Assembly (NCBI GenBank): GCA_965119685.1 | Contig: OZ221971.1 | Location: 1,488,001-1,552,000 of the forward strand | Reading direction: 5' to 3' | From: Merdibacter sp965119685 | Lineage (GTDB): Bacteria; Bacillota_I; Bacilli_A; Erysipelotrichales; Erysipelotrichaceae | Length of the DNA: 64,000 nucleotides | Part shown: in pieces, positions 1 through 6,927 of the stretch | How the letters are laid out: every line of letters starts with the position of its first letter | How positions within the stretch are numbered: position 1 is the stretch's first letter | The notes under the pieces: generated by a model | What the model was told of the DNA's origin: nothing | What the model saw: only the letters and a program-made list of their open reading frames with translations | Database searches by the model: none | Translations under genes and position numbers: made by a program

Positions 1-203
1 TCGGCGGCGTCTATCTGATCGAGGTGCTCTCGGTGATGATTCAGGTGACGCATTACAAGCGCACCGGAAAGCGGGTGTTCAAAATGGCGCCGATTCACCA
101 TCACTTTGAGCTTTGCGGCATGAAAGAAACCAAGGTCGTCACGATGTTTTGGGGCATCGGCTTTGTGCTGGCGCTCATCGGTTTGGCGCTGGGGGTGATG
201 TAG
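1..203 (+). CDS. mraY: Phospho-N-acetylmuramoyl-pentapeptide transferase, C-terminal end (partial)
   Basis: This is the 3' end of a gene cut by the window edge; the frame begins at base 3 and about 66 codons remain. MraY moves phospho-MurNAc-pentapeptide from UDP onto undecaprenyl phosphate at the inner membrane, making lipid I. The visible part has the diagnostic cytoplasmic segment MAPIHHHFEL followed by a last hydrophobic helix (WGIGFVLALIGLALGV) at the C-terminus. The HHH cluster is conserved in the family. The stop codon TAG directly abuts the ATG of murD, so the two genes are translationally coupled in a dcw-type wall cluster. Confidence 0.93.
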   Translation, partial: GGVYLIEVLSVMIQVTHYKRTGKRVFKMAPIHHHFELCGMKETKVVTMFWGIGFVLALIGLALGVM

Positions 204-1508
204 ATGGCAGAGGTATTGATCATCGGCGCAGCGCGCAGCGGCGTGGCGGCGGCAAAGCTCTTAGCCAAGCATGGATATGAGATCACGTTGACAGACAGCC
301 GCGTCCTGCCGGAAAAAGCGAAACTGCAAGCGCAGGGCATCACGGTGGCGGATGGCGGTCATCCAGACTGGCTGCTCGACAAACCGTGGGAATTCATCGT
401 CAAAAATCCGGGAATCCCTTATTTTGTACCGATTGTCAAAGCGTTTGTACAAAAGCAGGTGCCGATTTATACCGAGGTGGAGATTGCCGCCCGCTATGCC
501 CGGCATTTTCGCTATGGCGCCATCACCGGCACCAACGGCAAGACGACGATCACCTCGCTGCTCTATGAGATGCTCAAGCGCAAGGGCAATGCGCTAGTCG
601 CCGGAAATATCGGCTGCCCGCTGTGCGAGCTGGCATTGGAATACGAACAGCAGGAGAAGGACGTCGCGCTGGAGTTAAGCAATTTTCAGCTGCTGGGCAT
701 GGAGCGCTTTTCGCCTTTGGTCAGCGTCGTCTGCAATCTGGCGCCGGATCATCTGGACTACATGGACAGCGTGGAGGACTATTACGCCAGCAAGATGCGC
801 ATTTATCAAAATGCAGCTGCGGACGCATGGTTTTTGCGCAATGTCGACGATCCGCTGGTCATGCGCTATGCGCAAAACATCCCTTGTCAGGTGATCGACT
901 TTTCCATGCAGCGCGACGACGTCGATCTCTATTGCAAGGATGGCAAGGTATGGCTGTGGGGCAAAGAGCTCTTTGCCGTCGACTCGCTGAAGATCGTCGG
1001 TGATTATAATGTATGCAACGCGATGATCGCGGCCTGCATGGCAGAGCGCATGGGGGTTTCCATCGCCGATATTCAGGCGGCCTGCGCTGCGTTTACCTCG
1101 GTGGAGCATCGCTTGGAATACATCGGGGAAAAGGATGGGGTGCGCTTTTACAACGATTCCAAGGCGACCAACACCCATGCTGCGGCAGCGGCGCTCGCCT
1201 CATTTCCCGCCAATATCATCTTACTTGCCGGCGGACATGACAAAGGGATCTCGTTTGACGATCTCAAGCGCTTTGATGAGCGCGTCAAGCTGTGTGTCTC
1301 CTTTGGCGATACGAGGGAGAAGTTTCAAGAGATCTTCACCGCGTGCATCTGCGTAAAGACGATGAAAGAAGCGCTGGAAACGGCGTGTGCGCATGCGCAG
1401 GCGGGCGATGTGATTTTGTTATCTCCCGCATGTTCCAGCTATGACCAGTTTCACAATTATGAAGAGCGCGGGCGCATCTTTAAACAGATGGTGCGCGAGC
1501 TGCTTTAG
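204..1508 (+). CDS. murD: UDP-N-acetylmuramoyl-L-alanine--D-glutamate ligase MurD
   Basis: A cytoplasmic ligase that adds D-Glu to UDP-MurNAc-L-Ala with ATP in peptidoglycan precursor synthesis. The 434 residues are a normal MurD length. The N-terminal Rossmann-like part starts with VLIIGAARSG, the Mur-ligase ATP loop GTNGKTTITSL lies at about residues 109-119, and the C-terminal domain carries YNDSKATN and LLAGGHDKG, both typical of MurD. The ATG immediately follows the mraY stop codon, so the start is set by coupling. The next gene, uppP, follows after 14 bases, fitting a wall-synthesis operon. Confidence 0.96.
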   Translation: MAEVLIIGAARSGVAAAKLLAKHGYEITLTDSRVLPEKAKLQAQGITVADGGHPDWLLDKPWEFIVKNPGIPYFVPIVKAFVQKQVPIYTEVEIAARYARHFRYGAITGTNGKTTITSLLYEMLKRKGNALVAGNIGCPLCELALEYEQQEKDVALELSNFQLLGMERFSPLVSVVCNLAPDHLDYMDSVEDYYASKMRIYQNAAADAWFLRNVDDPLVMRYAQNIPCQVIDFSMQRDDVDLYCKDGKVWLWGKELFAVDSLKIVGDYNVCNAMIAACMAERMGVSIADIQAACAAFTSVEHRLEYIGEKDGVRFYNDSKATNTHAAAAALASFPANIILLAGGHDKGISFDDLKRFDERVKLCVSFGDTREKFQEIFTACICVKTMKEALETACAHAQAGDVILLSPACSSYDQFHNYEERGRIFKQMVRELL

Positions 1509-1522
1509 AAGGGAGTCTGTAC

Positions 1523-2356
1523 ATGGAAATCATAGAAATCCTGAAATCGCTGTTTTACGGCATTGTAGAGGGCATCACCGAATGGCTGCCGATCAGCTCT
1601 ACCGGCCACTTGATTTTATTGAAGGAAATCTGGCCGATGAATGTCAGTGAGAACTTTTGGGAGGCGTTTTTGGTCGTCGTACAGCTGGGCGCTATTTTCG
1701 CGGTCGTCTTACTGTATTGGAAAAAGCTGTTTCCCTTTAATCTGACGAATAAAAACCGTCCGCTGATCCGCTATGACATCTTCCATCTGTGGTTTAAAAT
1801 CTTGGTTGCCTGCATTCCGGCGGCAATCGTCGGATTGCTGTTTGACGACTGGCTCAACGAGCATCTCTATCATCCGGTGGTGGTGGCGATCATGCTCATC
1901 CTCGTCGGTGCACTCTTTCTCGTGCTGGAAAACCGCAACCGCTATCAGCGTGCGCGGGTGAACGCGTTAAGTCAGATCACCTACCGCGATGCACTCATCA
2001 TCGGTTTCTTTCAGCTGATCGCAGCCGTGTTCCCGGGAACCTCGCGTTCCGGCGCGACGATTATCGGTGCTTTGATGATCGGCGTCAGCCGTACGATTGC
2101 GGCGGAGTTCACGTTCTTCCTCGCCATCCCGGTGATGTTTGGCGCCAGCTTGCTGAAGCTGGTAAAATTCGGTCTGGGATTCACCGGGGCGGAAATTTTG
2201 ATTTTGCTCATTGGCATGCTGAGCGCCTTTGTCGTCTCCGTGCTGGTCATCCGCTTTTTGATGGCATACATCAAGAAGCATGACTTCAAGGTGTTTGGCT
2301 ATTATCGCATCGTGTTGGGTGTGCTGGTGTTAGCTTACTTCTTTCTTTTAAAGTGA
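1523..2356 (+). CDS. uppP: Undecaprenyl-diphosphatase UppP/BacA
   Basis: An integral membrane phosphatase that recycles undecaprenyl pyrophosphate to the monophosphate carrier used by MraY; the family also gives bacitracin tolerance. Both signature motifs are visible: the Glu-rich EGITEWLPISSTGH near residues 13-26 and the Arg-containing PGTSRSGATI in the second half. The protein has 277 residues and about eight hydrophobic segments, as expected. The start has the RBS AAGGGAG eight bases upstream. It sits last in the murD transcript and is followed by a strong hairpin terminator. Placement of uppP directly behind murD is less common than a stand-alone locus. Confidence 0.96.
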   Translation: MEIIEILKSLFYGIVEGITEWLPISSTGHLILLKEIWPMNVSENFWEAFLVVVQLGAIFAVVLLYWKKLFPFNLTNKNRPLIRYDIFHLWFKILVACIPAAIVGLLFDDWLNEHLYHPVVVAIMLILVGALFLVLENRNRYQRARVNALSQITYRDALIIGFFQLIAAVFPGTSRSGATIIGALMIGVSRTIAAEFTFFLAIPVMFGASLLKLVKFGLGFTGAEILILLIGMLSAFVVSVLVIRFLMAYIKKHDFKVFGYYRIVLGVLVLAYFFLLK

Positions 2357-2366
2357 ATATGATATG

Positions 2367-2396
2367 AAAAAGGCAGTGATCAAATACTGCCTTTTT
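2367..2396 (+). terminator. Intrinsic terminator of the murD-uppP transcript
   Basis: An 11-base arm AAAAAGGCAGT pairs with ACTGCCTTTTT across a short loop, ending in a T run. Because the arm starts with A5 it can also act on the opposite strand towards trpS. Confidence 0.85.
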
Positions 2397-2434
2397 GAAA
2401 ATAAGCTAGGAAGCGCAGCGGTGCAAGCCAGCAC

Positions 2435-2485
2435 ATAAAAATGATTCCTTTTGCACGGACATCACCGCCCTTTGGAAAAGGAATC
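2435..2485 (-). terminator. Probable terminator of trpS (minus strand)
   Basis: A perfect 10-bp inverted repeat, GATTCCTTTT at 2443-2452 and AAAAGGAATC at 2476-2485, lies just beyond the trpS stop codon. Read on the minus strand it is followed by a short T-rich tail (ATTTTTATG). Confidence 0.65.
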
Positions 2486-2493
2486 GCAAACGT

Positions 2494-3483
2494 TTATTTT
2501 AAGATCTGAAAGCCCAGCTTCTTCTTCACCTTGCGCAGCTTTTTTTCGGCGATGTAAGATGCCTTGGCATTACCCTCACGCAGAATATCGTCGATCTTTC
2601 CGCTGGCGATGATCTCACGGTAGCGCGCCTGCAAATCGCTCAAGAAGTCGTAGACGATGTCGCCGACTTCTTTTTTCAGCTCACCGTATCCTTTTCCTTT
2701 GCAGCGCTCTACGATGGACGCAATCGGTTCATTGCTCAGCGAGGAGTGAATCATCAGCAGGTTGGAAACGCCGGGCTGGTTGATCGGATCATAGCAGATG
2801 GTGCCTAAGGAATCCGTAACCGCCGATTTGATTTTGTTGCGCGCCTGCGCCGGATCGTCCAACAGGTCAATCGTTCCTTTGGGATTGGCTTCCGACTTGC
2901 TCATCTTCTTTGTCGGATTTTGCAGTGAATAGATCTTCGCACCGACTTTTGGTGTCAGCGGTTTAGGAATGCGGAAAGTCTCGCCGTAGCGATTGTTGAA
3001 ACGCTCTGCCAGATCACGGGCCAGCTCCACATGCTGCTTCTGGTCGACGCCAACCGGGACATAGTCGGCATCATACATCAAAATATCCGCTGCCATCAGG
3101 CAAGGGTAAGTAAACAGTCCGGCGGTGATGCCGGTTTCCCCCTTGGCGGTTTTGTCCTTGTACTGCGTCATGCGCTGCAACTCGCCCATATATGTATGGC
3201 AGGTAAGCATCCATCCCAGCTCTGCATGCTGGTGCACATCGCTTTGCAAAAACAGCGTAACCTTGTCCGGGTTTAAGCCGCAGGCCAGATACAGCGCGAT
3301 CAGATCTTTCGTGTTGCGCTTGAGCTGTGCCGGGTCTTCCGCCACGGTGATGGCGTGCAGGTTGGCGATAAAAATGTACATGTCATATTCATCCTGATAT
3401 TGGACAAACTGACGGATGGCGCCGATATAATTGCCTAATGTCAGCCGTCCGGTCGGCTTGATGCCGCTTAACATCGTCTGCAT
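2494..3483 (-). CDS. trpS: Tryptophanyl-tRNA synthetase
   Basis: A cytoplasmic class I aminoacyl-tRNA synthetase that charges tRNA-Trp. The 329 residues fit bacterial TrpRS. The HIGH-type motif appears as TLGNYIGA near residues 15-22 and the KMSKS loop as KKMSKSEANPKG in the middle. The start at 3483 is chosen because AGGAGG (complement of 3491-3496) stands seven bases upstream; the longer open frame would run into the T-box leader. Transcription is controlled by a tryptophan T-box riboswitch directly upstream, so the gene should be induced when tRNA-Trp is uncharged. Confidence 0.96.
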   Translation of the reverse strand: MQTMLSGIKPTGRLTLGNYIGAIRQFVQYQDEYDMYIFIANLHAITVAEDPAQLKRNTKDLIALYLACGLNPDKVTLFLQSDVHQHAELGWMLTCHTYMGELQRMTQYKDKTAKGETGITAGLFTYPCLMAADILMYDADYVPVGVDQKQHVELARDLAERFNNRYGETFRIPKPLTPKVGAKIYSLQNPTKKMSKSEANPKGTIDLLDDPAQARNKIKSAVTDSLGTICYDPINQPGVSNLLMIHSSLSNEPIASIVERCKGKGYGELKKEVGDIVYDFLSDLQARYREIIASGKIDDILREGNAKASYIAEKKLRKVKKKLGFQILK

Positions 3484-3502
3484 AGAATTACCTCCTGAAA
3501 AT

Positions 3503-3706
3503 AAAAAAAGCCCTGTGACAGGGACGTGCAGCACGCGGTACCACCCAGCTTACCGCTCCATGAGCGATCACTCACAGCTGTATCGGTGCCACCGGAATAT
3601 GCTCAAAAGTCCCATTTTGCCGTTTTCCTGTTCGTCTGCTTTCACCGTGTGCAGACTCGCTGAGGAAGGGAGGAAAACGGCTACTCTCTCTTTGTCACAG
3701 CAGATT
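3503..3706 (-). promoter_or_regulatory. T-box riboswitch leader of trpS, Trp specifier
   Basis: On the minus strand the conserved T-box core GGGTGGTACCGCG lies at 3546-3534, followed by a terminator hairpin CCCTGT/ACAGGG with T7 at 3523-3503. Upstream, Stem I arms GCCGTTTTCCT and AGGAAAACGGC pair perfectly, and the sequence AAAATGGGAC next to them supplies a TGG codon (complement of 3612-3614) in the expected specifier position. Uncharged tRNA-Trp would stabilise the antiterminator. The left boundary of the leader is approximate. Confidence 0.9.
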
Positions 3707-3785
3707 CGTTAACATCATACAACGAATGCAAGACGTTGGCAAGCGTTTACTGAAAAATAAGATACCTTTTCGATGGGGAATAGGG

Positions 3786-3791
3786 TATAAT
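3786..3791 (+). promoter_or_regulatory. -10 element upstream of spx
   Basis: A perfect TATAAT lies 17 bases before the start region of spx. No good -35 element is seen at 17 bp, so this is a partial promoter call. Confidence 0.5.
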
Positions 3792-3808
3792 GAATATTAA
3801 GGAGTGTG

Positions 3809-4246
3809 ATGAACAGGATGATTATTTTATATACATCTCCCGGATGCGCCAGCTGCCGCAAGGCAAAGCAGTGGCTGAAGGACAACCAGCTTCCTTTCGT
3901 GGAAAAGAACATCTTTACGACGATGCTCAAGGAAGATGAAATTAAATATTTATTATCGCGCTGTGAAAATGGAACCGAGGATATCATCTCGGTGCGTTCC
4001 AAGGCATTTCAGCAGCTGGATTGTGATATAGAGGATCTCTCCGTCTCCCGTCTGGTCGAAATCGTCAAGCAAAGCCCTTCGATTTTGAAGCGTCCGATCA
4101 TGATTTCGGAAAAGAATATGGTCGTCGGCTATGATGACGATGAGATCACGGCGATGGTGCCGCAGGCGCTGCGCAATGTCGTGACGAATACGTGCAACGA
4201 GTCCTGTCCGAATTATCCGGTATGCGGAAAGGTGCGCGCATGCTAG
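3809..4246 (+). CDS. spx: Spx/ArsC-family transcriptional regulator with Cys-rich tail
   Basis: Spx proteins bind the alpha C-terminal domain of RNA polymerase and switch transcription under thiol stress. The thioredoxin-like ArsC/Spx fold is clear: ILYTSPGCASCRKAKQWL near the N-terminus carries the CxxC redox switch (C13 and C16), and RPIMISEKNMVVGYD matches the family's C-terminal half. At 145 residues it is about 15 longer than typical Spx (about 131); the extra tail holds four Cys in the last 17 residues. Possible starts are GTG 3806, ATG 3809 and ATG 3818 after AAGGAG; ATG 3818 gives the canonical N-terminus, and I list 3809 for its closer RBS spacing. The gene is monocistronic with its own terminator. 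Confidence 0.85.
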   Translation: MNRMIILYTSPGCASCRKAKQWLKDNQLPFVEKNIFTTMLKEDEIKYLLSRCENGTEDIISVRSKAFQQLDCDIEDLSVSRLVEIVKQSPSILKRPIMISEKNMVVGYDDDEITAMVPQALRNVVTNTCNESCPNYPVCGKVRAC

Positions 4247-4270
4247 CTGTCCATGGGACAGCTTTTTTTA
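4246..4270 (+). terminator. Intrinsic terminator of spx
   Basis: AGCTGTCC and GGACAGCT pair across a very short loop and run into T7. The hairpin begins at the spx stop codon. Confidence 0.9.
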
Positions 4271-4596
4271 TCGGGTGCTCGATGAGTGAAACAAACGCGG
4301 AATCAAGGGAGAGGGAGGAAAGGAAACACGCCGGCTCGCTCTGGAATTGAGTGTTTTTAAGATAGCTTCAATCGTATCCGTTGATCTTATGAACGGATGC
4401 TTTCCGGCTGACTTCTCACAGGAGACTCCTGAGCTTTCTGCGCTCATCGCCTTGTTTGTTTCTTCTCATTCCTTGATCGGCATGTTTTCTTGATGAAGCA
4501 AAGACGTGCATAAGCATTCTTCTTTTTTGAGATTGCCGCAAGCTGTTGGTGAGCCTTTCGCAAAAATGTGGTATGATGAAGAAAAAGGTGATGTCT
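4271..4596. other. Intergenic region with several hairpins; no gene recognised
   Basis: No convincing coding frame is seen. Three inverted repeats stand out: AAACAC/GTGTTT with a following T run (4324-4358), ATCCGTT/AACGGAT (4376-4398), and an imperfect CTCACAGGA/TCCTGAG (4415-4433). This may be a small RNA or only decayed sequence. A TATGAT hexamer at 4572 may be the -10 of rarA. Confidence 0.4.
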
Positions 4597-5922
4597 ATGG
4601 AACAGGGAGCATTGTTTAACGATCAAATGAATGAACCGTTGGCGAATCGCATGCGGCCGTTGACGCTGGAGGATTACGTCGGACAGCGCCATCTGCTGGG
4701 AGAGGGGAAGATTTTGCGTCAGCTCATCGAAAACGACATGGTGCCCTCGATGATCTTCTGGGGGCCGCCGGGAGTGGGGAAGACAACGCTGGCCCGCATC
4801 ATCGCTCATCAGACAAAGGCGGCGTTTATCAATTTCAGCGCGGTGAACAGCGGCATCAAAGAAATCCGCACAGTGATGAAACAGGCGCAGGAGGGAGCGA
4901 GACAAAAGCAGCGCACCATCGTTTTTGTCGATGAGATCCATCGCTTTAACAAGGCGCAGCAGGATGCGTTTTTACCTTATGTGGAGGAGGGCAGCATCGT
5001 GCTCATCGGCGCGACGACGGAGAATCCTTCCTTTGAGATCAATTCCGCTTTGCTTTCGCGCTGTAAGGTGTTCGTGCTCAAGGCTTTGGAAGAAGCGGAT
5101 CTCTGCCAGCTGCTACGGCGTGCAATTCACGCACGGCAGGGCTTTGGCGATCGCCCTCTCGAGCTGGAAGAGGGATGTATCGAAATGATCGCCGGCTTTT
5201 GCGCCGGAGACGCCCGCAGTGCGCTGAATACGTTAGAGATGGCGGTGTACAACGCACAGGAAAAGCAAGGCAATCTCTATGTCAGCAAGGAATTGATCGA
5301 GCAGTGTACCAGCCGTAAGTCGTTTCTCTATGACAAGCAGGGAGAGGAGCATTACAACCTCATCAGCGCGCTGCACAAGTCGATGCGAAACAGTGATGTG
5401 CAGGCGGCGATCTATTGGCTGGCGCGCATGCTGGAAGCAGGGGAAGATCCCTTGTATATCGCCCGCCGGCTCGTTCGTTTTGCCAGCGAGGACGTCGGGA
5501 TGGCGGACAGCCGGGCACTGGAGATCTGCATCGCTGCGTATCAAGCGGCGCACTATATCGGGATGCCCGAGTGCAGCGTACATCTGACTCACGCCGTGAC
5601 CTATCTTTCGCTTGCGCCGAAATCCAATGCCTTATACGTGGCCTATGAGCAGGCGAAAAAGGACGCATACGCGACGATGAAGGAGCCGGTTCCCCTGCAA
5701 ATCCGCAATGCCGTCACCACGCTGATGAAAGATCTGCACTATGGCGAGGGCTATCGCTATGCCCATGACGAGGAAAACGCCATCACCGATATGGAATGCC
5801 TGCCCCCTGCACTGCGCTCACACCGTTATTATGAGCCAAGCGGCTATGGCAGCGAGGAAAAGGTGCGCCGCAGGATGCAGCAGCTGGAGCAGCTGCGGAA
5901 AGGAAAGCAGAGGAAAATGTGA
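4597..5922 (+). CDS. rarA: Replication-associated recombination protein A (RarA/MgsA), AAA+ ATPase
   Basis: A clamp-loader-like AAA+ ATPase that acts at stalled replication forks together with SSB. The protein has 441 residues from the chosen start. Walker A is GPPGVGKTT at about residues 55-63, Walker B is FVDEIHRFNKAQQD, and sensor 1 is GATTENPSFE. The C-terminal half (SDVQAAIYWLARMLEAGEDP and further) matches the tetramerisation region of the family. ATG 4597 is preferred over upstream starts because AAAGGTG lies six bases before it. The gene stands alone between the spx terminator and the next promoter. Confidence 0.94.
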   Translation: MEQGALFNDQMNEPLANRMRPLTLEDYVGQRHLLGEGKILRQLIENDMVPSMIFWGPPGVGKTTLARIIAHQTKAAFINFSAVNSGIKEIRTVMKQAQEGARQKQRTIVFVDEIHRFNKAQQDAFLPYVEEGSIVLIGATTENPSFEINSALLSRCKVFVLKALEEADLCQLLRRAIHARQGFGDRPLELEEGCIEMIAGFCAGDARSALNTLEMAVYNAQEKQGNLYVSKELIEQCTSRKSFLYDKQGEEHYNLISALHKSMRNSDVQAAIYWLARMLEAGEDPLYIARRLVRFASEDVGMADSRALEICIAAYQAAHYIGMPECSVHLTHAVTYLSLAPKSNALYVAYEQAKKDAYATMKEPVPLQIRNAVTTLMKDLHYGEGYRYAHDEENAITDMECLPPALRSHRYYEPSGYGSEEKVRRRMQQLEQLRKGKQRKM

Positions 5923-5935
5923 GGAAACGGTTTCA
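5922..5935 (+). promoter_or_regulatory. cre-like (CcpA) site upstream of the cytidylate-kinase-like gene
   Basis: AGGAAACGGTTTCA differs from the cre consensus TGWAANCGNTNWCA only at the first base by the looser TGNAANCGNWNNCA form, and its core GAAAC-G-GTTTC is a near-perfect palindrome. It lies about 30 bases upstream of a TATAAT, where a bound repressor would block the -35 region. Confidence 0.4.
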
Positions 5936-5963
5936 TTTTCTGTTTAAATGAATAAAAATGATG

Positions 5964-5969
5964 TATAAT
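5964..5969 (+). promoter_or_regulatory. -10 element of the cytidylate-kinase-like gene
   Basis: TATAAT is found 26 bases before the start codon and an AAAGGAGGG ribosome binding site follows. The -35 region is weak. Confidence 0.5.
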
Positions 5970-5994
5970 GAAGTTGAATAAAGGAGGGATCCTG

Positions 5995-6597
5995 ATGAAG
6001 AAGATCATTACCATTTCAAGACAGTTCGGCAGCGGAGGCAGGGGGATCGGCAAGCAGTTGGCCCAGCGTTTAGAGATTCCGTTTTATGATAAGGAGCTGA
6101 TCGAGATCGCCAGCAAGGAGAGCGGAATCGATGAGCGGATCTTCCAAAGTGAAGGAGAGGAAACCGGACGCTTTTATCAGGTGCTGGGTGCGATCGGTTA
6201 TGCGCTGGGGTCTCCGGCCGGCGGCATTTATGAGTATTCCATCAATGACCGGCTCTATCTGGTACAATCCAACGTCATCGCACAGGTGGCGGAAAAGGGG
6301 CCTTGCGTCATCGTCGGACGCTGTGCGGACTATGTGCTTTCTCAGCGCGAGGACGTACTTAACATCTATCTGTGCGCCGACATGGACGAGCGCTTGCGCC
6401 GGGTCATTGACGAGTATCACGTAGAGGATGCGGATGAGAATATGCTGCGCAAGGTGGACAAGCGCCGCGCCAACTATTATCAGTATTATACCGACCGTGT
6501 CTGGGGCAAGGCGGAAAACTATGACCTGTGCATCAATACCGGAAAATTTGACAGCGATGCGATCATCGATATGATCGTCAGCGCATATCATCGATAG
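5995..6597 (+). CDS. Cytidylate kinase-like family protein
   Basis: A 200-residue P-loop kinase-like protein of the group related to but distinct from Cmk. The N-terminus ITISRQFGSGGRGIGKQLA carries the variant P-loop GSGGRGIG at about residues 11-18, followed by PFYDKELIEIASKESGID, both typical of the cytidylate-kinase-like family found in many Bacillota. VGRCADYVL and KVDKRRANYYQYYTDR are also family features. The substrate is not established. The start has AAAGGAGGG seven bases upstream. The gene is probably monocistronic, with a possible CcpA site upstream of its promoter. Confidence 0.82.
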   Translation: MKKIITISRQFGSGGRGIGKQLAQRLEIPFYDKELIEIASKESGIDERIFQSEGEETGRFYQVLGAIGYALGSPAGGIYEYSINDRLYLVQSNVIAQVAEKGPCVIVGRCADYVLSQREDVLNIYLCADMDERLRRVIDEYHVEDADENMLRKVDKRRANYYQYYTDRVWGKAENYDLCINTGKFDSDAIIDMIVSAYHR

Positions 6598-6604
6598 TGA
6601 AGGA

Positions 6605-6658
6605 GGCAGCCATGATCAGCGCTCTTATGGGCGAAGGTACATGCAGCTGCCTTTTTTT
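6605..6658 (+). terminator. Possible terminator after the cytidylate-kinase-like gene
   Basis: GGCAGC (6605-6610) and GCTGCC (6646-6651) pair around a long loop and are followed by T7. The loop of about 35 bases is large, and the same DNA also starts a small open frame with a strong ribosome binding site. Confidence 0.45.
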
Positions 6659-6776
6659 GCCGGCGGGAAAGCCTGCGCGTCCCCCCCTGAAAGAGGAAAG
6701 TGAAATCAAAAAGTTTGCGGGTTTTTTGAAGAGGGCTGCAAAAGAGAACGCACGGTGCTGCGATTTGTCTTTTTGA
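6612..6776 (+). CDS. Possible small protein of 54 residues
   Basis: ATG 6612 stands five bases behind a perfect AAGGAGG, directly after the stop codon of the cytidylate-kinase-like gene. The frame encodes 54 residues with a Cys pair near residues 11-13, a basic C-terminal half and a final CC. No family is recognised, and it overlaps a terminator-like hairpin. The ribosome binding site is the only real support, so it could equally be chance. Confidence 0.25.
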   Translation: MISALMGEGTCSCLFLPAGKPARPPLKEESEIKKFAGFLKRAAKENARCCDLSF

Positions 6777-6872
6777 CAAAAAGCATACGCATTTTTCACT
6801 TTTGCACGGATGTTTTAGCGCAATCGCACAGCCTTTCTTTTGAAAAGGCTATGAAAATTGCCGGTTTTGTAT

Positions 6873-6878
6873 TATAAT
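6873..6878 (+). promoter_or_regulatory. -10 element of ppdK
   Basis: TATAAT lies 50 bases before the ppdK start, with the cre site 15 bases downstream of it. The -35 region is poor. Confidence 0.55.
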
Positions 6879-6892
6879 GTTCTCATGAGTGA

Positions 6893-6906
6893 TGAAACCG
6901 ATTACA
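6893..6906 (+). promoter_or_regulatory. cre site (CcpA/HPr-Ser-P operator) of ppdK
   Basis: TGAAACCGATTACA matches TGWAANCGNTNWCA at every position, and the flanking A and T also fit the extended form. It sits about +8 to +21 from the predicted transcription start, between the -10 and the AAGGAGG ribosome binding site, so CcpA binding should block early elongation when preferred sugar is present. Confidence 0.7.
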
Positions 6907-6927
6907 TTTCATTAAGGAGGATTCTGT

